The notes below the pieces were generated by a model, which saw only the letters and a program-made list of their open reading frames with translations, searched no databases and had not been told where the DNA came from. A stretch of DNA of 64,000 nt from Ignavibacteria bacterium (GTDB lineage: Bacteria > Bacteroidota > Ignavibacteria > Tepidaquicellales > Tepidaquicellaceae), in the NCBI GenBank assembly GCA_016704345.1, contig JADJAH010000001.1, positions 560,078-624,077 of the forward strand, written 5' to 3'. Positions 35,633-45,493 of the stretch are shown here, piece after piece (within the stretch, counting starts at the first letter, position 1; the number at the start of each line of letters is the position of its first letter). The position numbers and the translations under genes are program-made.

Positions 35633-35986
35633 TTATTGTCCCTTCTTCACTTGTTCATTTGATGCAATCTTCTTTTCTATCAGAGTCCACAATTGAATTA
35701 CCAACATGGCAAAGATCATTCCAATCACTGCACCGGCTATTATATCGAAAGGATAATGTACTCCGCACATTACTCTTGAGAGCGCAACTATTGCAGCGCC
35801 GATGTATAAAAAACTTTTCATACCCGGATAAAAATGAGAGAACAGTGTTGCTGCCGCAAAGTTGTTCACCGCATGATTGGAAGGAAATGCAAATGCTTCC
35901 GAACAGTTTATCAGAAGATTCACACCCTGAATGTCATGACAGGGCCTCACTCTTCCAAAGAATGGTTTTAAGATATTATTTGAGAA
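35633..35986 (-). pseudogene. PAP2-family phosphatase, N-terminus missing
   Basis: All three PAP2 motifs remain: KPFFGRVRP (motif 1), PSNHAVNNFA (motif 2, with Asn-His where the consensus has Gly-His) and SRVMCGVHYPFDIIAG (motif 3). The frame is open from about 35986 after a TAG at 35987-35989. The family normally has 60-90 residues of membrane helices before motif 1, and here that space is occupied by the end of ispF (stop 35996-35998). GTG 35950 is the only start, and it would delete motif 1. The gene is probably a 5'-deleted remnant, unless translation begins unusually. Membrane helices are present at the C-terminal half. Confidence 0.7.
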
Positions 35987-35995
35987 CTATTAGAT

Positions 35996-36472
35996 TTATG
36001 GAATTGCCAGCAGAACTGAAGAATAAGCCGCACATCCCTCATTGCTTCCTATGAATCCAAGTCCTTCGGAGGTCGTTGCTTTTATCGAAACGTTACTGCA
36101 GTTGATCTCACTGCAGATGACGGCTTTCATCTCGGGAATGTAAGGATATATCTTCGGTGCCTCGAGAAGTACAACACTGTCGGTATTAATTACTTTCCAG
36201 CCCAATGCAGAAATTAATTCCATTGTTCTCCTTAAGAGAATGATGCTTGAAATATTTTTGTACTCATTATCTGTGTTTGGGAACTGATGTCCGATGTCTT
36301 CAAGACCTGCGGCTCCGAGGAGAGCGTCGCAAAGCGAATGCAATAGCACGTCTGCATCTGAATGTCCTTCGAGTCCTTTAGAATGCGGTATCTCGACGCC
36401 GCCCAGAAATAATTTCCTGCCATCGGCGAATCGGTGCACGTCGTAGCCTATACCTGTTCTTATATCTTTCAT
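35996..36472 (-). CDS. ispF: 2-C-methyl-D-erythritol 2,4-cyclodiphosphate synthase
   Basis: This 158-residue MEP-pathway enzyme makes the cyclic diphosphate intermediate of isoprenoid synthesis. I chose ATG 36472 (MKDIRTGIGYDVHRF) over the upstream ATG, which adds a non-family leader. The metal ligands are in YDVHRF (Asp, His) and the GLEGHSDADVLLHSL block (His). The nearby IGHQFPNTD segment, the trimer-interface region and the C-terminal KATTSEGLGFIGSNEGCAA fit the family. The gene diverges from tRNA-Leu. A PAP2 remnant begins right after its stop. Confidence 0.95.
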   Translation of the reverse strand: MKDIRTGIGYDVHRFADGRKLFLGGVEIPHSKGLEGHSDADVLLHSLCDALLGAAGLEDIGHQFPNTDNEYKNISSIILLRRTMELISALGWKVINTDSVVLLEAPKIYPYIPEMKAVICSEINCSNVSIKATTSEGLGFIGSNEGCAAYSSVLLAIP

Positions 36473-36602
36473 AGAAAATATTTGCAACTTATCTTTTTTT
36501 GCTTTGTAATACAATTCGACAATAACTTCTCAATGCGAAACTTGATTCAATTTTAAATAGCAAATCTTTCTCAAGTATAGTATCTTGCCTCACTTTAAAG
36601 TT

Positions 36603-36688
36603 GCCCGGGTGGCGGAACTGGTAGACGCGCAGGACTTAAAATCCTGTTGGCTGTAAAGTCAGTATCGGTTCGATTCCGATCCCGGGCA
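36603..36688 (+). tRNA. tRNA-Leu (anticodon TAA)
   Basis: This is an 86-base type II tRNA. The acceptor stem gcccggg (36603-36609) pairs with cccgggc (36681-36687) and A 36688 is the discriminator. The anticodon stem CAGGA/TCCTG encloses loop CTTAAAA, with anticodon TAA at 36637-36639 reading UUA. A long variable arm follows, as in Leu and Ser tRNAs, and the T arm has the ggttcgattcc sequence. CCA is not encoded. Confidence 0.95.
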
Positions 36689-36704
36689 CTTTCTTTATCA
36701 GATC

Positions 36705-36747
36705 AAAAAAAAATACCCTGCCGCATTACGCTGCAGGGTATTTTTTT
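36705..36747. terminator. Bidirectional Rho-independent terminator
   Basis: The stem aaataccctgc (36711-36721) pairs with gcagggtattt (36733-36743) around an 11-base loop, with A tracts before and T tracts after. It can end both the rightward tRNA-Leu transcript and the leftward gene that stops at 36761. Confidence 0.85.
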
Positions 36748-36760
36748 GAATCAAGATTTT

Positions 36761-37834
36761 TTATTTGATCAACATCATTCGTTTTGTATTTACAAACCCT
36801 TCCGTTTCAAGCCGGTAAAAATAGACCCCGCTCGAAAGCGACGCGGCATTGAAATCATAAGTGTACTTGCCTGCAACTTTGAACTCGTTATTGACAAGCC
36901 TTTTCACTTCTCTTCCGAGCAAATCATAAACAATCAAAGTCACTTTTGAGTCTTGCGGAAGATCAAATGATATCTTCGTCGCAGGATTGAACGGATTAGG
37001 ATAGTTCTGATGCAATGCAAATTCAGTGGGAAGAATGTTTGCTTCATGCTTGTCTAAATATTCAGCACTGGTAGACTTCATTATTCTGCTTAGGTCATCC
37101 GAGATCATTGAAACATGCCCGGCAATCGTCTCCGGTTTTCTTGCTTTTATAATTTCCTTAAGCGTTCTCATTTCCTGATATTTCTTCTTCTCGCTGTTTG
37201 TTGCTTCGTTCTTAGTTACCTTCTCCTCGAGTGACTTTATCTCGCGGGTTTGTTTATTTACCTGACTTGAAAATGTTTTAGTCAGATTGTCGTTGAGAGT
37301 TTTTCTGTCATCAGTTGAAAACTTTCTGCTGTCATAAACATCACTCGGGTCATCTATGTAACTGATCACACCTTTCTCCCGCAATTCATAATCATACTTG
37401 CTGCTTGCGATTGCGCCTCCGCCCGAACCACCTTGTGAGTTCAGCAGGCTTGTTGCGGCATAGTCCCAGCTTGCAAGCAGACCTTCGTAACTGTACGGGA
37501 ACTGATTGATGATCTGCTGAAAACCCGTCATAGCTGACTCGTATAGCCCTAGTGATACTTTGCATTTCTGAATGAAGTAGAATGCCTGGCGGACCATCAT
37601 TTCTTTTTCGGGATTGTTCAAGATATATGATTCAAGAAATGACTTCAGCTCTGACATTCTGCTACTGCCTGTGTCTTGTTTTAGATCGGCCAGATAAAGC
37701 TTTGAGATAATGCTTGCATCATTGATGCTGTCTGCGTAATCGGTTAGCAGCTCCCTGCAAAGTACAGATACTCTTTCATAGTTTCGTTTTCTGAGATTGA
37801 TTGAAACGGAATCACTCAAAGTCTTCAAGGTCAC
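36761..37834 (-). CDS. C-terminal portion of a T9SS-secreted protein (probably joined to the next entry)
   Basis: This 357-residue part begins without a signal peptide at GTG 37834, overlapping the stop of the 1247-residue gene upstream by four bases. It has helical sequence (about 1-110), a coiled coil at about 180-245, and ends with a type IX sorting domain: LPTEFALHQNYPNPFNPATK, then TLIVYDLLGREVKRLV, and TKRMMLIK at the end. A sorting domain requires a signal peptide on the same chain, and the upstream gene has one but no sorting domain. One base shift at 37831-37850 would join them (reading ESVTLKT), so I treat the pair as one protein. Confidence 0.75.
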   Translation of the reverse strand: MTLKTLSDSVSINLRKRNYERVSVLCRELLTDYADSINDASIISKLYLADLKQDTGSSRMSELKSFLESYILNNPEKEMMVRQAFYFIQKCKVSLGLYESAMTGFQQIINQFPYSYEGLLASWDYAATSLLNSQGGSGGGAIASSKYDYELREKGVISYIDDPSDVYDSRKFSTDDRKTLNDNLTKTFSSQVNKQTREIKSLEEKVTKNEATNSEKKKYQEMRTLKEIIKARKPETIAGHVSMISDDLSRIMKSTSAEYLDKHEANILPTEFALHQNYPNPFNPATKISFDLPQDSKVTLIVYDLLGREVKRLVNNEFKVAGKYTYDFNAASLSSGVYFYRLETEGFVNTKRMMLIK

Positions 37835-40800
37835 TGATTCAGATTGACACTGATTCCTGAAGCTTCTCCATATTTGTAATTTTTAATTTCCCCGCCTGCA
37901 CGGGCAGGTAATTTTACATTGCTCTCACCGCCTCCTGAGCCGCCTGATTCATACCTGACAGTATCATTGATGCCGTTGCCAAGATTGAAGACCATGAAGC
38001 TCTCTGGTCTTTCGGAATTGCAGCTTGAAGGAACTGTGTCAAGATTTATCGCCGTTTCGTCAATCCATCTCAAGTTGTGTTTCACCAGAAGACCGTTGCC
38101 AAGCTGAAAGCAGTTGTTCTCTGCAGGATACGGATCTGCGCCAACATCATTCGGGATTGTTCCTTCAAGATGGTAGTTGTTTGTCTGCGAGTCTTCGAGC
38201 CGGAAGATGTTGTATCCTTCGTCAATCAGAAGATAAGAATTATTGAGTTGAATACACTTTGCAGTCTGTCCTTCAGCAGTAACAGAATTGAATCCTCCGG
38301 TAAACATCTCGCCAGAAGCTGAAAGATTTGCATTGGATGCCGAATGCTGAACGATTCCAACTGAGCTTTGATCGCTGCCGATTATGTAGTTGCCGTAGAA
38401 ATCAATAGATGAGCCGAGCATGAAGCCTGTCTTGTCATATCCTGTGAAGTTGTTTTCCTTGATTGCTCCGCCAGTGACATTGCTCAAGAGTATTGCAAGA
38501 GTACTGTTCTCAGAGCATGATTCGAATTCATTCAATTCCATGAGCAAAGGAACTTCGTCGTAACCCGTGGCAATGACCGAGATCGCAGGCATTGAGCCTG
38601 TGTTGAGGTTGAAATAGTTGCTTGAAAGATAAACGCCTTCGGGATCTCCCTGAGATGAGTATGCGATCAGAAGCGAACCTGTTTTGCCGGTTGACAAAGA
38701 GGAGAAAGTGCAGTTTGAAATATTGATACTGCTGCAGTCTGTAAGTTCAGCCGCGTAAGTGCTGTCAACTGGATACGGAGACACTCCGTTGAAGTAAGTC
38801 TGATGCAGTTCGACTTCTTCGCAACCACCAAGCTTAAGTCCTTTCCAGCTTGCACCTGTCTTTGCATTCAGATAGATCGGATAACTCTCCGAACTGCTAC
38901 CCGCATAAAAGGAACCTCCGTTCATTACTATTCTTGCAGTCGTGTTTGCAAAGAGGATCGTCGTATTCGGCACAATGGTAATGTCATGTCCGTTGTTGTT
39001 CACTTCTCCCCTGCACTCAAACTCAAACCCGCCGCAATCTTCATCGGCAACGAGTGTGCCTCCTTCCTGCATTACGGGAGCGAGTTTGTAGAGCTTTGCT
39101 GCTCCCGGCATGATATCTCCCGTAAATATGACGCCGGTATCATTCTTGTCGAATGTAATGATGTGTCTTCCGCTTTCAATATCGATGAGTTTCCAGTTGT
39201 TGAAACCCTCAAGTCCTGAGGCATTTGTTTTCATTGCCAAGATTCTGCGGCCGCCAATGCTGTCTGCGCTTGTGAAGTTGTAAAATGGAGAGCATCTTCT
39301 GTTGACAAGCATGAAATACTTCTCCCTTCCTCCGTCAAAAGGGTTGGCAAAGAATGTTGCTTCAAGGTAAGTCTTGTTCTGAGCATCAAGCTGAATGTTG
39401 TCAAGATCGGGTATCGTATCAGGAGCATACGAAATACAGGGATATGTCAGCAGTTGTCTGATGAAGGTACCTGCAATCATTTGCTCTCTTTCGGTTTGAT
39501 TTTGATACGTGAATGCCTTCCTGTTTGCATTATCAAATGACATGAGATACGGCTCCCACTTCTCAACACGGTTTACAAGATCTATAACGGTTTGTTTCTT
39601 TGTCTTTTCCTGCTGATATACATTCTGTTGTCGAAGAGTTCCTCCGCGTTCGGTCAGGCCCCTTGAATACTCACTTTCACTCGGGTTGTCTTTGTTCGAA
39701 TTCCATGCATAGAGAATTAACCCTCTCGCTCCACGGGATATACCGAGATTTGTTATGAGATCAATGAGCTCATTGGTTGGTTCGAAATGAATCTCCACGT
39801 TGTCAAGAAACCATGAATGAAGCTGAGGCATGAGAATGAAAGGAATATTGCAGACACGCGATATTTTGTCTCCAAGATTGAGTGTGAAACGGGATAAGCC
39901 TCTTTGCCATAGTGCTTCTTTTACTGTGAATTGCTCGTTATCAGATGCAAAATAGTACGGATCATGGTCCAGATTGTCCTGCAGCCAGTCATCGAAATCA
40001 GCGGGAGGAACAGCCCGGGCAAATATGTCACAAGGATCACTGCCTTGACAATGTGTTCTCTTGAGTGTCTCAGGTATTCTGCCAACACTCTCGCTGGTTA
40101 CGGGGCTCTCATCGTTGTTGAATGGGTAACACTCCGCAAGAAAAGTTGTCATTCCTACGGAATCTATCCAGAATCTTTTTATGTGATCATAGTTCATTAC
40201 TGTTGACTTGTTCTCCCATGGAACATGAATCGAATAACGAAAATGAAAATCAGCCGCAAGATCAACCTTGAACTGTGAACCTCCGAGCTGTGTCGCGTAA
40301 TACTTAAGACGCCTGTTCACATAAGCCATACACGGCAAGTTATTAAATTCGGTTAGCTCGAGGTATAGCTTGTACGCAGGAGGCATATCAGCCTGTAATG
40401 GTCTATACAATGCTATTTGCTCTACTTCATCATTGATCCAAGTCTCGTACGCAACGTGTGTTGGGTCTGTTGAATCTGAAGTCAGCAGCTTATCTGCGAT
40501 TTCATTATCAACTCTCACATAGTCAATCCACATGTCGCATTCACCATACCAGTAGATCTGGATGTCGGTATGATTGAAATTTTGATCAGAAGTATCTATT
40601 GAAATATTGTTTCCTCTTGCTTGCCAAAAAGCCATATTCTTCTTTCCCCATGGTCCACTCGTTGTAACCAAATTCGAAGTATCTAGCCATTCCTCAAAGA
40701 AGTACTCTTCGATGTAGTCACCTGAATAGGAAGAGTCCTGTCCGGGAACAAAGTTCCTTGCCCTTATTATGGCTTCCTTTGTTACTCTGTTGCTATCGTC

Positions 40801-41574
40801 TCTTAGAATAATCCTGCAAACCTTAGCCATTGGATTCGTAGATACAGTAACAGGATCTATTCTGATCCTTGGTTTGATCTTCCAAAAGAATTGATTGTCA
40901 TACTGCCATCTTCCTCCTTTCTCGTTTGACGGCTGTATCCTGCATTGCTCCGTGTTTGCCTTCAGCTTCGATATCACTACTCCCGGAGGATCAACCCATG
41001 ATCCGGGGCAATTCGAGTTCTGCGAACGGAAGTATCTTACCCACGCTCCGTTTCCGTATCTGTTGTCATTGGAATCAACTCCTCCCACATGTCCTGCGGT
41101 CTGAAATGAATAGAACCATAGCATAGCATCTATGTGATCTTGCTCGCATTGATAATCACTCCTTTGCCCGTAACAAAGCCATTCTATCTTTGGCCTCGTC
41201 ATCAGCAATCTTGTTTCATTGTGGGAGTATATATCCGCCATTTCCGATTGGAGTTCCGCACTATATGAATTAACAGGCGCAAACAATGTGTCACCGCTAC
41301 TCATTTGTCCCTTCGGGTAAACAATCCCGTTTGATGATTCTGTATGATGAAGATATGCCTGCCAAAGGTTGAGTCCGAGTGAGTCGTAATGTACATAGTT
41401 ATATTGCGAGTCCCCTATAGTCTCCATGGAGCCGATCAGGAATCTCTCAGTATAACTGATGGAATCGGCAAGATTCTTCACAGGTTCCGGTGAACTGCTT
41501 GAAAAGTATTTGAAACTCATCAGACCTGCAACAGCCATGATGAGAATCGAAGACACTAAAATTCTTGTTTTCAT
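37831..41574 (-). CDS. Large secreted protein with beta-helix region (N-terminal portion of a T9SS cargo)
   Basis: This 1247-residue protein has a signal peptide (ILVSSILIMAVAGLMSF). The first 800 residues are a large unassigned region rich in Trp, Tyr and Asp. It includes DMWIDYVRVDNEIADKLL, which resembles a carbohydrate-binding or glycosidase-associated segment, and IHFEPTNELIDLITNLGISR. From about 840 to 1150 there is a right-handed parallel beta-helix pattern (TILFANTTARIVMNGGSFYA, later GGAIKENNFTGYDKTGFMLG). It ends just before the reading frame with the T9SS domain. The cell-surface function is unknown; a polysaccharide-related role is plausible but only inferred. Confidence 0.75.
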   Translation of the reverse strand: MKTRILVSSILIMAVAGLMSFKYFSSSSPEPVKNLADSISYTERFLIGSMETIGDSQYNYVHYDSLGLNLWQAYLHHTESSNGIVYPKGQMSSGDTLFAPVNSYSAELQSEMADIYSHNETRLLMTRPKIEWLCYGQRSDYQCEQDHIDAMLWFYSFQTAGHVGGVDSNDNRYGNGAWVRYFRSQNSNCPGSWVDPPGVVISKLKANTEQCRIQPSNEKGGRWQYDNQFFWKIKPRIRIDPVTVSTNPMAKVCRIILRDDSNRVTKEAIIRARNFVPGQDSSYSGDYIEEYFFEEWLDTSNLVTTSGPWGKKNMAFWQARGNNISIDTSDQNFNHTDIQIYWYGECDMWIDYVRVDNEIADKLLTSDSTDPTHVAYETWINDEVEQIALYRPLQADMPPAYKLYLELTEFNNLPCMAYVNRRLKYYATQLGGSQFKVDLAADFHFRYSIHVPWENKSTVMNYDHIKRFWIDSVGMTTFLAECYPFNNDESPVTSESVGRIPETLKRTHCQGSDPCDIFARAVPPADFDDWLQDNLDHDPYYFASDNEQFTVKEALWQRGLSRFTLNLGDKISRVCNIPFILMPQLHSWFLDNVEIHFEPTNELIDLITNLGISRGARGLILYAWNSNKDNPSESEYSRGLTERGGTLRQQNVYQQEKTKKQTVIDLVNRVEKWEPYLMSFDNANRKAFTYQNQTEREQMIAGTFIRQLLTYPCISYAPDTIPDLDNIQLDAQNKTYLEATFFANPFDGGREKYFMLVNRRCSPFYNFTSADSIGGRRILAMKTNASGLEGFNNWKLIDIESGRHIITFDKNDTGVIFTGDIMPGAAKLYKLAPVMQEGGTLVADEDCGGFEFECRGEVNNNGHDITIVPNTTILFANTTARIVMNGGSFYAGSSSESYPIYLNAKTGASWKGLKLGGCEEVELHQTYFNGVSPYPVDSTYAAELTDCSSINISNCTFSSLSTGKTGSLLIAYSSQGDPEGVYLSSNYFNLNTGSMPAISVIATGYDEVPLLMELNEFESCSENSTLAILLSNVTGGAIKENNFTGYDKTGFMLGSSIDFYGNYIIGSDQSSVGIVQHSASNANLSASGEMFTGGFNSVTAEGQTAKCIQLNNSYLLIDEGYNIFRLEDSQTNNYHLEGTIPNDVGADPYPAENNCFQLGNGLLVKHNLRWIDETAINLDTVPSSCNSERPESFMVFNLGNGINDTVRYESGGSGGGESNVKLPARAGGEIKNYKYGEASGISVNLNQ

Positions 41575-41645
41575 AATACAGTTTCTTTAAAAATTAGCAA
41601 AGTAGTTATTTCTTGTTCCGTCGGGCGACTTTGATTTGCACGGCG

Positions 41646-43007
41646 TTATTTCAGAACGATCATTTTCTTCGTATCCAATATAGTGCCGTCAACACTCAGT
41701 GAATAAAAATAAACCCCGCTTGAATTTTCATTGGTAGTATAATCAACTTCATATTGTCCTGAAGTGAATTGTTTGTTTACAAGCTCCACAAGCTTCTTTC
41801 CGGTTATGTCAAATATCCCGATAGACACAGTGGCCTTTTTATTGATCTCAAATCTTATCTTCGTTGATCCGTTGAAAGGGTTCGGATAATTCTGATGTAA
41901 AATAAAATCTCCGGGAAGGATATCTGAAATCTGCCGCACAGATGTAAATGTTGTGTCGCCTCCTGTGGTGGTGTGGATACCTGTTTGTTTTTGTCTGTAC
42001 GCCCAGCCATTCATTTTGCCTTCAAAATCAACATGCCAATATTGCCCTATATGAATAGATGTGTCCGGCAATTGGTAGACCCAGTTAATCCCTCCATTGC
42101 TGGTGAAATATAACATGCCTCTCCCGTTTGATGGCAGTCCGAACAAACAAATTCCACCCACACCCCACAATGAATCACTTCCTACATTTGACATACTGAA
42201 GAAAGGAGTTACATAAACGTTACCACCTGAAGGAAGAATCTGAGAAAACCAATTTAATCCTCCATTTGTAGTTGCCTTAATTGGAGATACTATTCCACAA
42301 AACCAGCCCTTCAGACTGTCTGCAAAGTATATATCATAAAATGTCTGGTTATTATCTACATCATTCCAATTAAATCCGCCATTTGTTGTTCTTCTAACAT
42401 AACGCAGTCCGCTGTTCAAAGCGCAAAATCCGGTGTTTGCGTTTAGCATATGAATCTTGTCAGGATTCTGCCCTATTTGACTCCACAATCTTTGCCACGA
42501 TGCTCCACCATTCGTTGTGCGGAATACTCCGCCGGTGAGACCTTCGGTGCACACGAACCAAATTGTGTCTGAACTCAGTACAAAGATGTCCTCAGCAAAA
42601 GTCGGAGTATTAACCCGACTCCAATTTTGGCCAGCATCTGTAGTCTTCATCATTCCGTAATTCAGTCCAAAGAAGCCTCCGGCAAAGCCTTCGTTTTCGC
42701 TAATGAATTGAATTCTCGCAAATATAAATTGCACCGTTGTTGTATCTTCATAAATTATCGACCAATTCTCTCCGCCGTTTGTCGTTTTCAAAATGTAATT
42801 AAGTTTTGCAACAGCATATCCGGTTAGACTGTCAAGAAAGACTACATCTGCAATATCCAATCCTTGTATTTCCGGCATAAACTGCTGCCGCCATGCTCCC
42901 GGAGGATTATGCTGAAAGTTAAACGCATTGATGAATATGAAAATGCTGAAGAAATAAAGCAGGCTCGAAAGAAACCTGACTGCGCGGGTATGTGAGGTGT
43001 GATTCAT
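41646..43007 (-). CDS. T9SS-secreted protein with Ycf48/BNR-like propeller repeats
   Basis: This 453-residue protein has a signal region with hydrophobic SLLYFFSIFIFINAF. At least five repeats carry the motif TTNGGxxW or TTDAGQNW (KTTNGGENWSIIYEDTT, RTTNGGASWQRL, RTTNGGFNWNDV, KATTNGGLNWFSQ), the BNR/Ycf48 seven-blade propeller pattern. The tail (LPGDFILHQNYPNPFNGSTK, then YFYSLSVDGTI and TKKMIVLK) is a type IX sorting domain. It probably sits outside the outer membrane. The start ATG is 43007, preceded by a Gly-rich leader gap. Confidence 0.85.
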   Translation of the reverse strand: MNHTSHTRAVRFLSSLLYFFSIFIFINAFNFQHNPPGAWRQQFMPEIQGLDIADVVFLDSLTGYAVAKLNYILKTTNGGENWSIIYEDTTTVQFIFARIQFISENEGFAGGFFGLNYGMMKTTDAGQNWSRVNTPTFAEDIFVLSSDTIWFVCTEGLTGGVFRTTNGGASWQRLWSQIGQNPDKIHMLNANTGFCALNSGLRYVRRTTNGGFNWNDVDNNQTFYDIYFADSLKGWFCGIVSPIKATTNGGLNWFSQILPSGGNVYVTPFFSMSNVGSDSLWGVGGICLFGLPSNGRGMLYFTSNGGINWVYQLPDTSIHIGQYWHVDFEGKMNGWAYRQKQTGIHTTTGGDTTFTSVRQISDILPGDFILHQNYPNPFNGSTKIRFEINKKATVSIGIFDITGKKLVELVNKQFTSGQYEVDYTTNENSSGVYFYSLSVDGTILDTKKMIVLK

Positions 43008-43237
43008 AATAACTTCCTTTATACAAACTTATGGGAAAAGGTTTTTAGAAACTATGACCTGCGTCATAGATTGTAAAAATATTTCTTGTTGGTAATGTAA
43101 GATCAGCAAATCAGAAGATTCACCGGCTGCACCTGGCCTCCGCGAATTATCCTCCTCATCTCTGCAGCTCTGCGTAAACCGGATTAACAGCCAATGCATG
43201 AGCAATCGATTCAGGATCTCACAACTCCGGAATGAAA

Positions 43238-43267
43238 CAAAAAAGCCCGCACCTGAGCGCGGGCTTT
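43238..43267 (-). terminator. Rho-independent terminator of the M43 protease gene
   Basis: Read leftward, gcgggct pairs as a stem (arms 43244-43250 and 43259-43265, loop of eight) and is followed by a T-rich tract (43238-43243). It lies about 70 bases beyond the stop of the metalloprotease gene at 43336. The remaining 43008-43237 stretch holds nothing I can name. Confidence 0.75.
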
Positions 43268-43335
43268 AATTCAATTCGTTACTGCGGAATTCATATTCCG
43301 TTTTGCTTCTTGCCTACAAGACGCGAAGAATGTCT

Positions 43336-44640
43336 TTACTTGATCAGAAGCATTTTTCTCATGCTCACGTTATTTCCGCTTGCAAGCTTGTAGTAATAAA
43401 CTCCTGATGAAAGTGCTGAAGCATCGAAGTTAATACTGTGCCTGCCTGCTTCAAGATAGTTATCAACAAGTCCTGCAACCTCTTTACCCGAAATATCAAA
43501 GACCTTCAAACTTACCTGTCCTGCTGCCGGCAGATTGAAGCTGATTGAAGTTGTAGGATTAAACGGGTTCGGATGATTCTGATTCAAAACGAATTTATCA
43601 GGTGATAATGATATGTTGTCATTTGTTTCTTCCTGATTCTCAACAATCGGAGCTGCGCAACCGCTTGAAGAAAGAAGGCTGGCACGGGTTCCGCTGATTG
43701 TTGCATTCATTCTGCCCGACTGGCCCGTAGTAAACATGAACATACATCTGTCATCAGTATAATCCATGTAATTCATGAATAGATCACCATTCGGTCCGTT
43801 TGAACAACTAACTTTAGGAAAGGACGGACATCCGAAATTGTAACCTCCCTGATTGGGTGTATCGCTTACCAAATCGCTTCCTGTACAACCTGTGCCGTCA
43901 TCTCCCCAGATGTGTCGTAGATTCAGCCAATGGCCAACCTCGTGCGTCGCAGTTCTTCCCAGGTTGAATGGATAAGTTGCTGCACCTGTTGTTCCAAAAT
44001 ACTTATAGCCTATCACAACTCCGTCTGTAGTAGCGCTTCCGCCGGGAAATTGTGCATAGCCAAGTACTCCACCAGAAAGATTGCAGACCCAAATATTCAG
44101 ATAGCTTGATGCGGGCCAAGGATCTTTACCGCCGCGGCTTGTCTTCTTCACATAATCATTTGTCGAGAAAGAAGTCTTGGTCGTCTTTGTCCTTGTAATG
44201 CCTGTTGTTACAGCACCGTTCGGATCACGTGTTGCGAGACAAAAATTGATCTGGCAATCTGTTGCTAATCCGGCAAATGCTTGCGGAACACCGGATACGT
44301 CAGAATTCAATTTTCTGAAGTCCGCATTCAAAACATTTATCTGAGATTGAATCTGTGAAGTGGAAATGTTTTGTGCGGTTGTTCTGTAAACAACATGGAC
44401 TACAACCGGAATGTTTATGATAAGATTGTCACGTTCAGGATTACTCTTCAGATAATCCTGTACTTGCAGCTCTATCTGGTTCAATCTTTCCTGATAATCC
44501 GGATCTTCTTTCATGAGCCGGTCTAGGACTTCCATTGTGGAACAATTTCTGCTTTGGGGGATGGATGCGTTATCTCCATCCTGTGCAAAAAGAGATACAG
44601 GAAGAAGTAGCGCCAAAAAGATGAAGGCAAATTTCTTCAT
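43336..44640 (-). CDS. T9SS-secreted M43-family zinc metalloprotease
   Basis: This 434-residue protein has a signal peptide (FIFLALLLPVSLFAQ). The zinc motif HEVGHWLNLRHIWGDD (HExxHxxxxxH) and the Met-turn region MNYMDYTDDRCMFMFT are the pappalysin/cytophagalysin M43 signature. A leading DEF-type prodomain (about 20-70) comes before it. The C-terminus is a type IX sorting domain: SPDKFVLNQNHPNPFNPTTS, then FDISGKEVAGLV and SMRKMLLIK. It is exported to the cell surface. It lies next to the artefactual homopolymer region. Confidence 0.9.
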   Translation of the reverse strand: MKKFAFIFLALLLPVSLFAQDGDNASIPQSRNCSTMEVLDRLMKEDPDYQERLNQIELQVQDYLKSNPERDNLIINIPVVVHVVYRTTAQNISTSQIQSQINVLNADFRKLNSDVSGVPQAFAGLATDCQINFCLATRDPNGAVTTGITRTKTTKTSFSTNDYVKKTSRGGKDPWPASSYLNIWVCNLSGGVLGYAQFPGGSATTDGVVIGYKYFGTTGAATYPFNLGRTATHEVGHWLNLRHIWGDDGTGCTGSDLVSDTPNQGGYNFGCPSFPKVSCSNGPNGDLFMNYMDYTDDRCMFMFTTGQSGRMNATISGTRASLLSSSGCAAPIVENQEETNDNISLSPDKFVLNQNHPNPFNPTTSISFNLPAAGQVSLKVFDISGKEVAGLVDNYLEAGRHSINFDASALSSGVYYYKLASGNNVSMRKMLLIK

Positions 44641-44699
44641 TGCAATTTGGTTTTAGTTTTTAAATAGGCGGCAAGTTATACAGACTCAATTTAAAACAA

Positions 44700-45365
<666 letters not shown>

Positions 45366-45493
45366 GGCGAAAAACAATTGTCGTATCAATTTTATAGTGA
45401 TATGATTTCTCTAAAGGGGAATGTACCTTTCCTATCTGTGGTCGTAATTAAATTGATGGACGAACAATTTTCCAATCAAACTTTTCACTTAGT

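Noticed and set aside
38803..39219. 138-residue plus-strand frame in the T9SS gene
   Set aside because: It is antisense to a long coding region with clear protein features, so it is a shadow.
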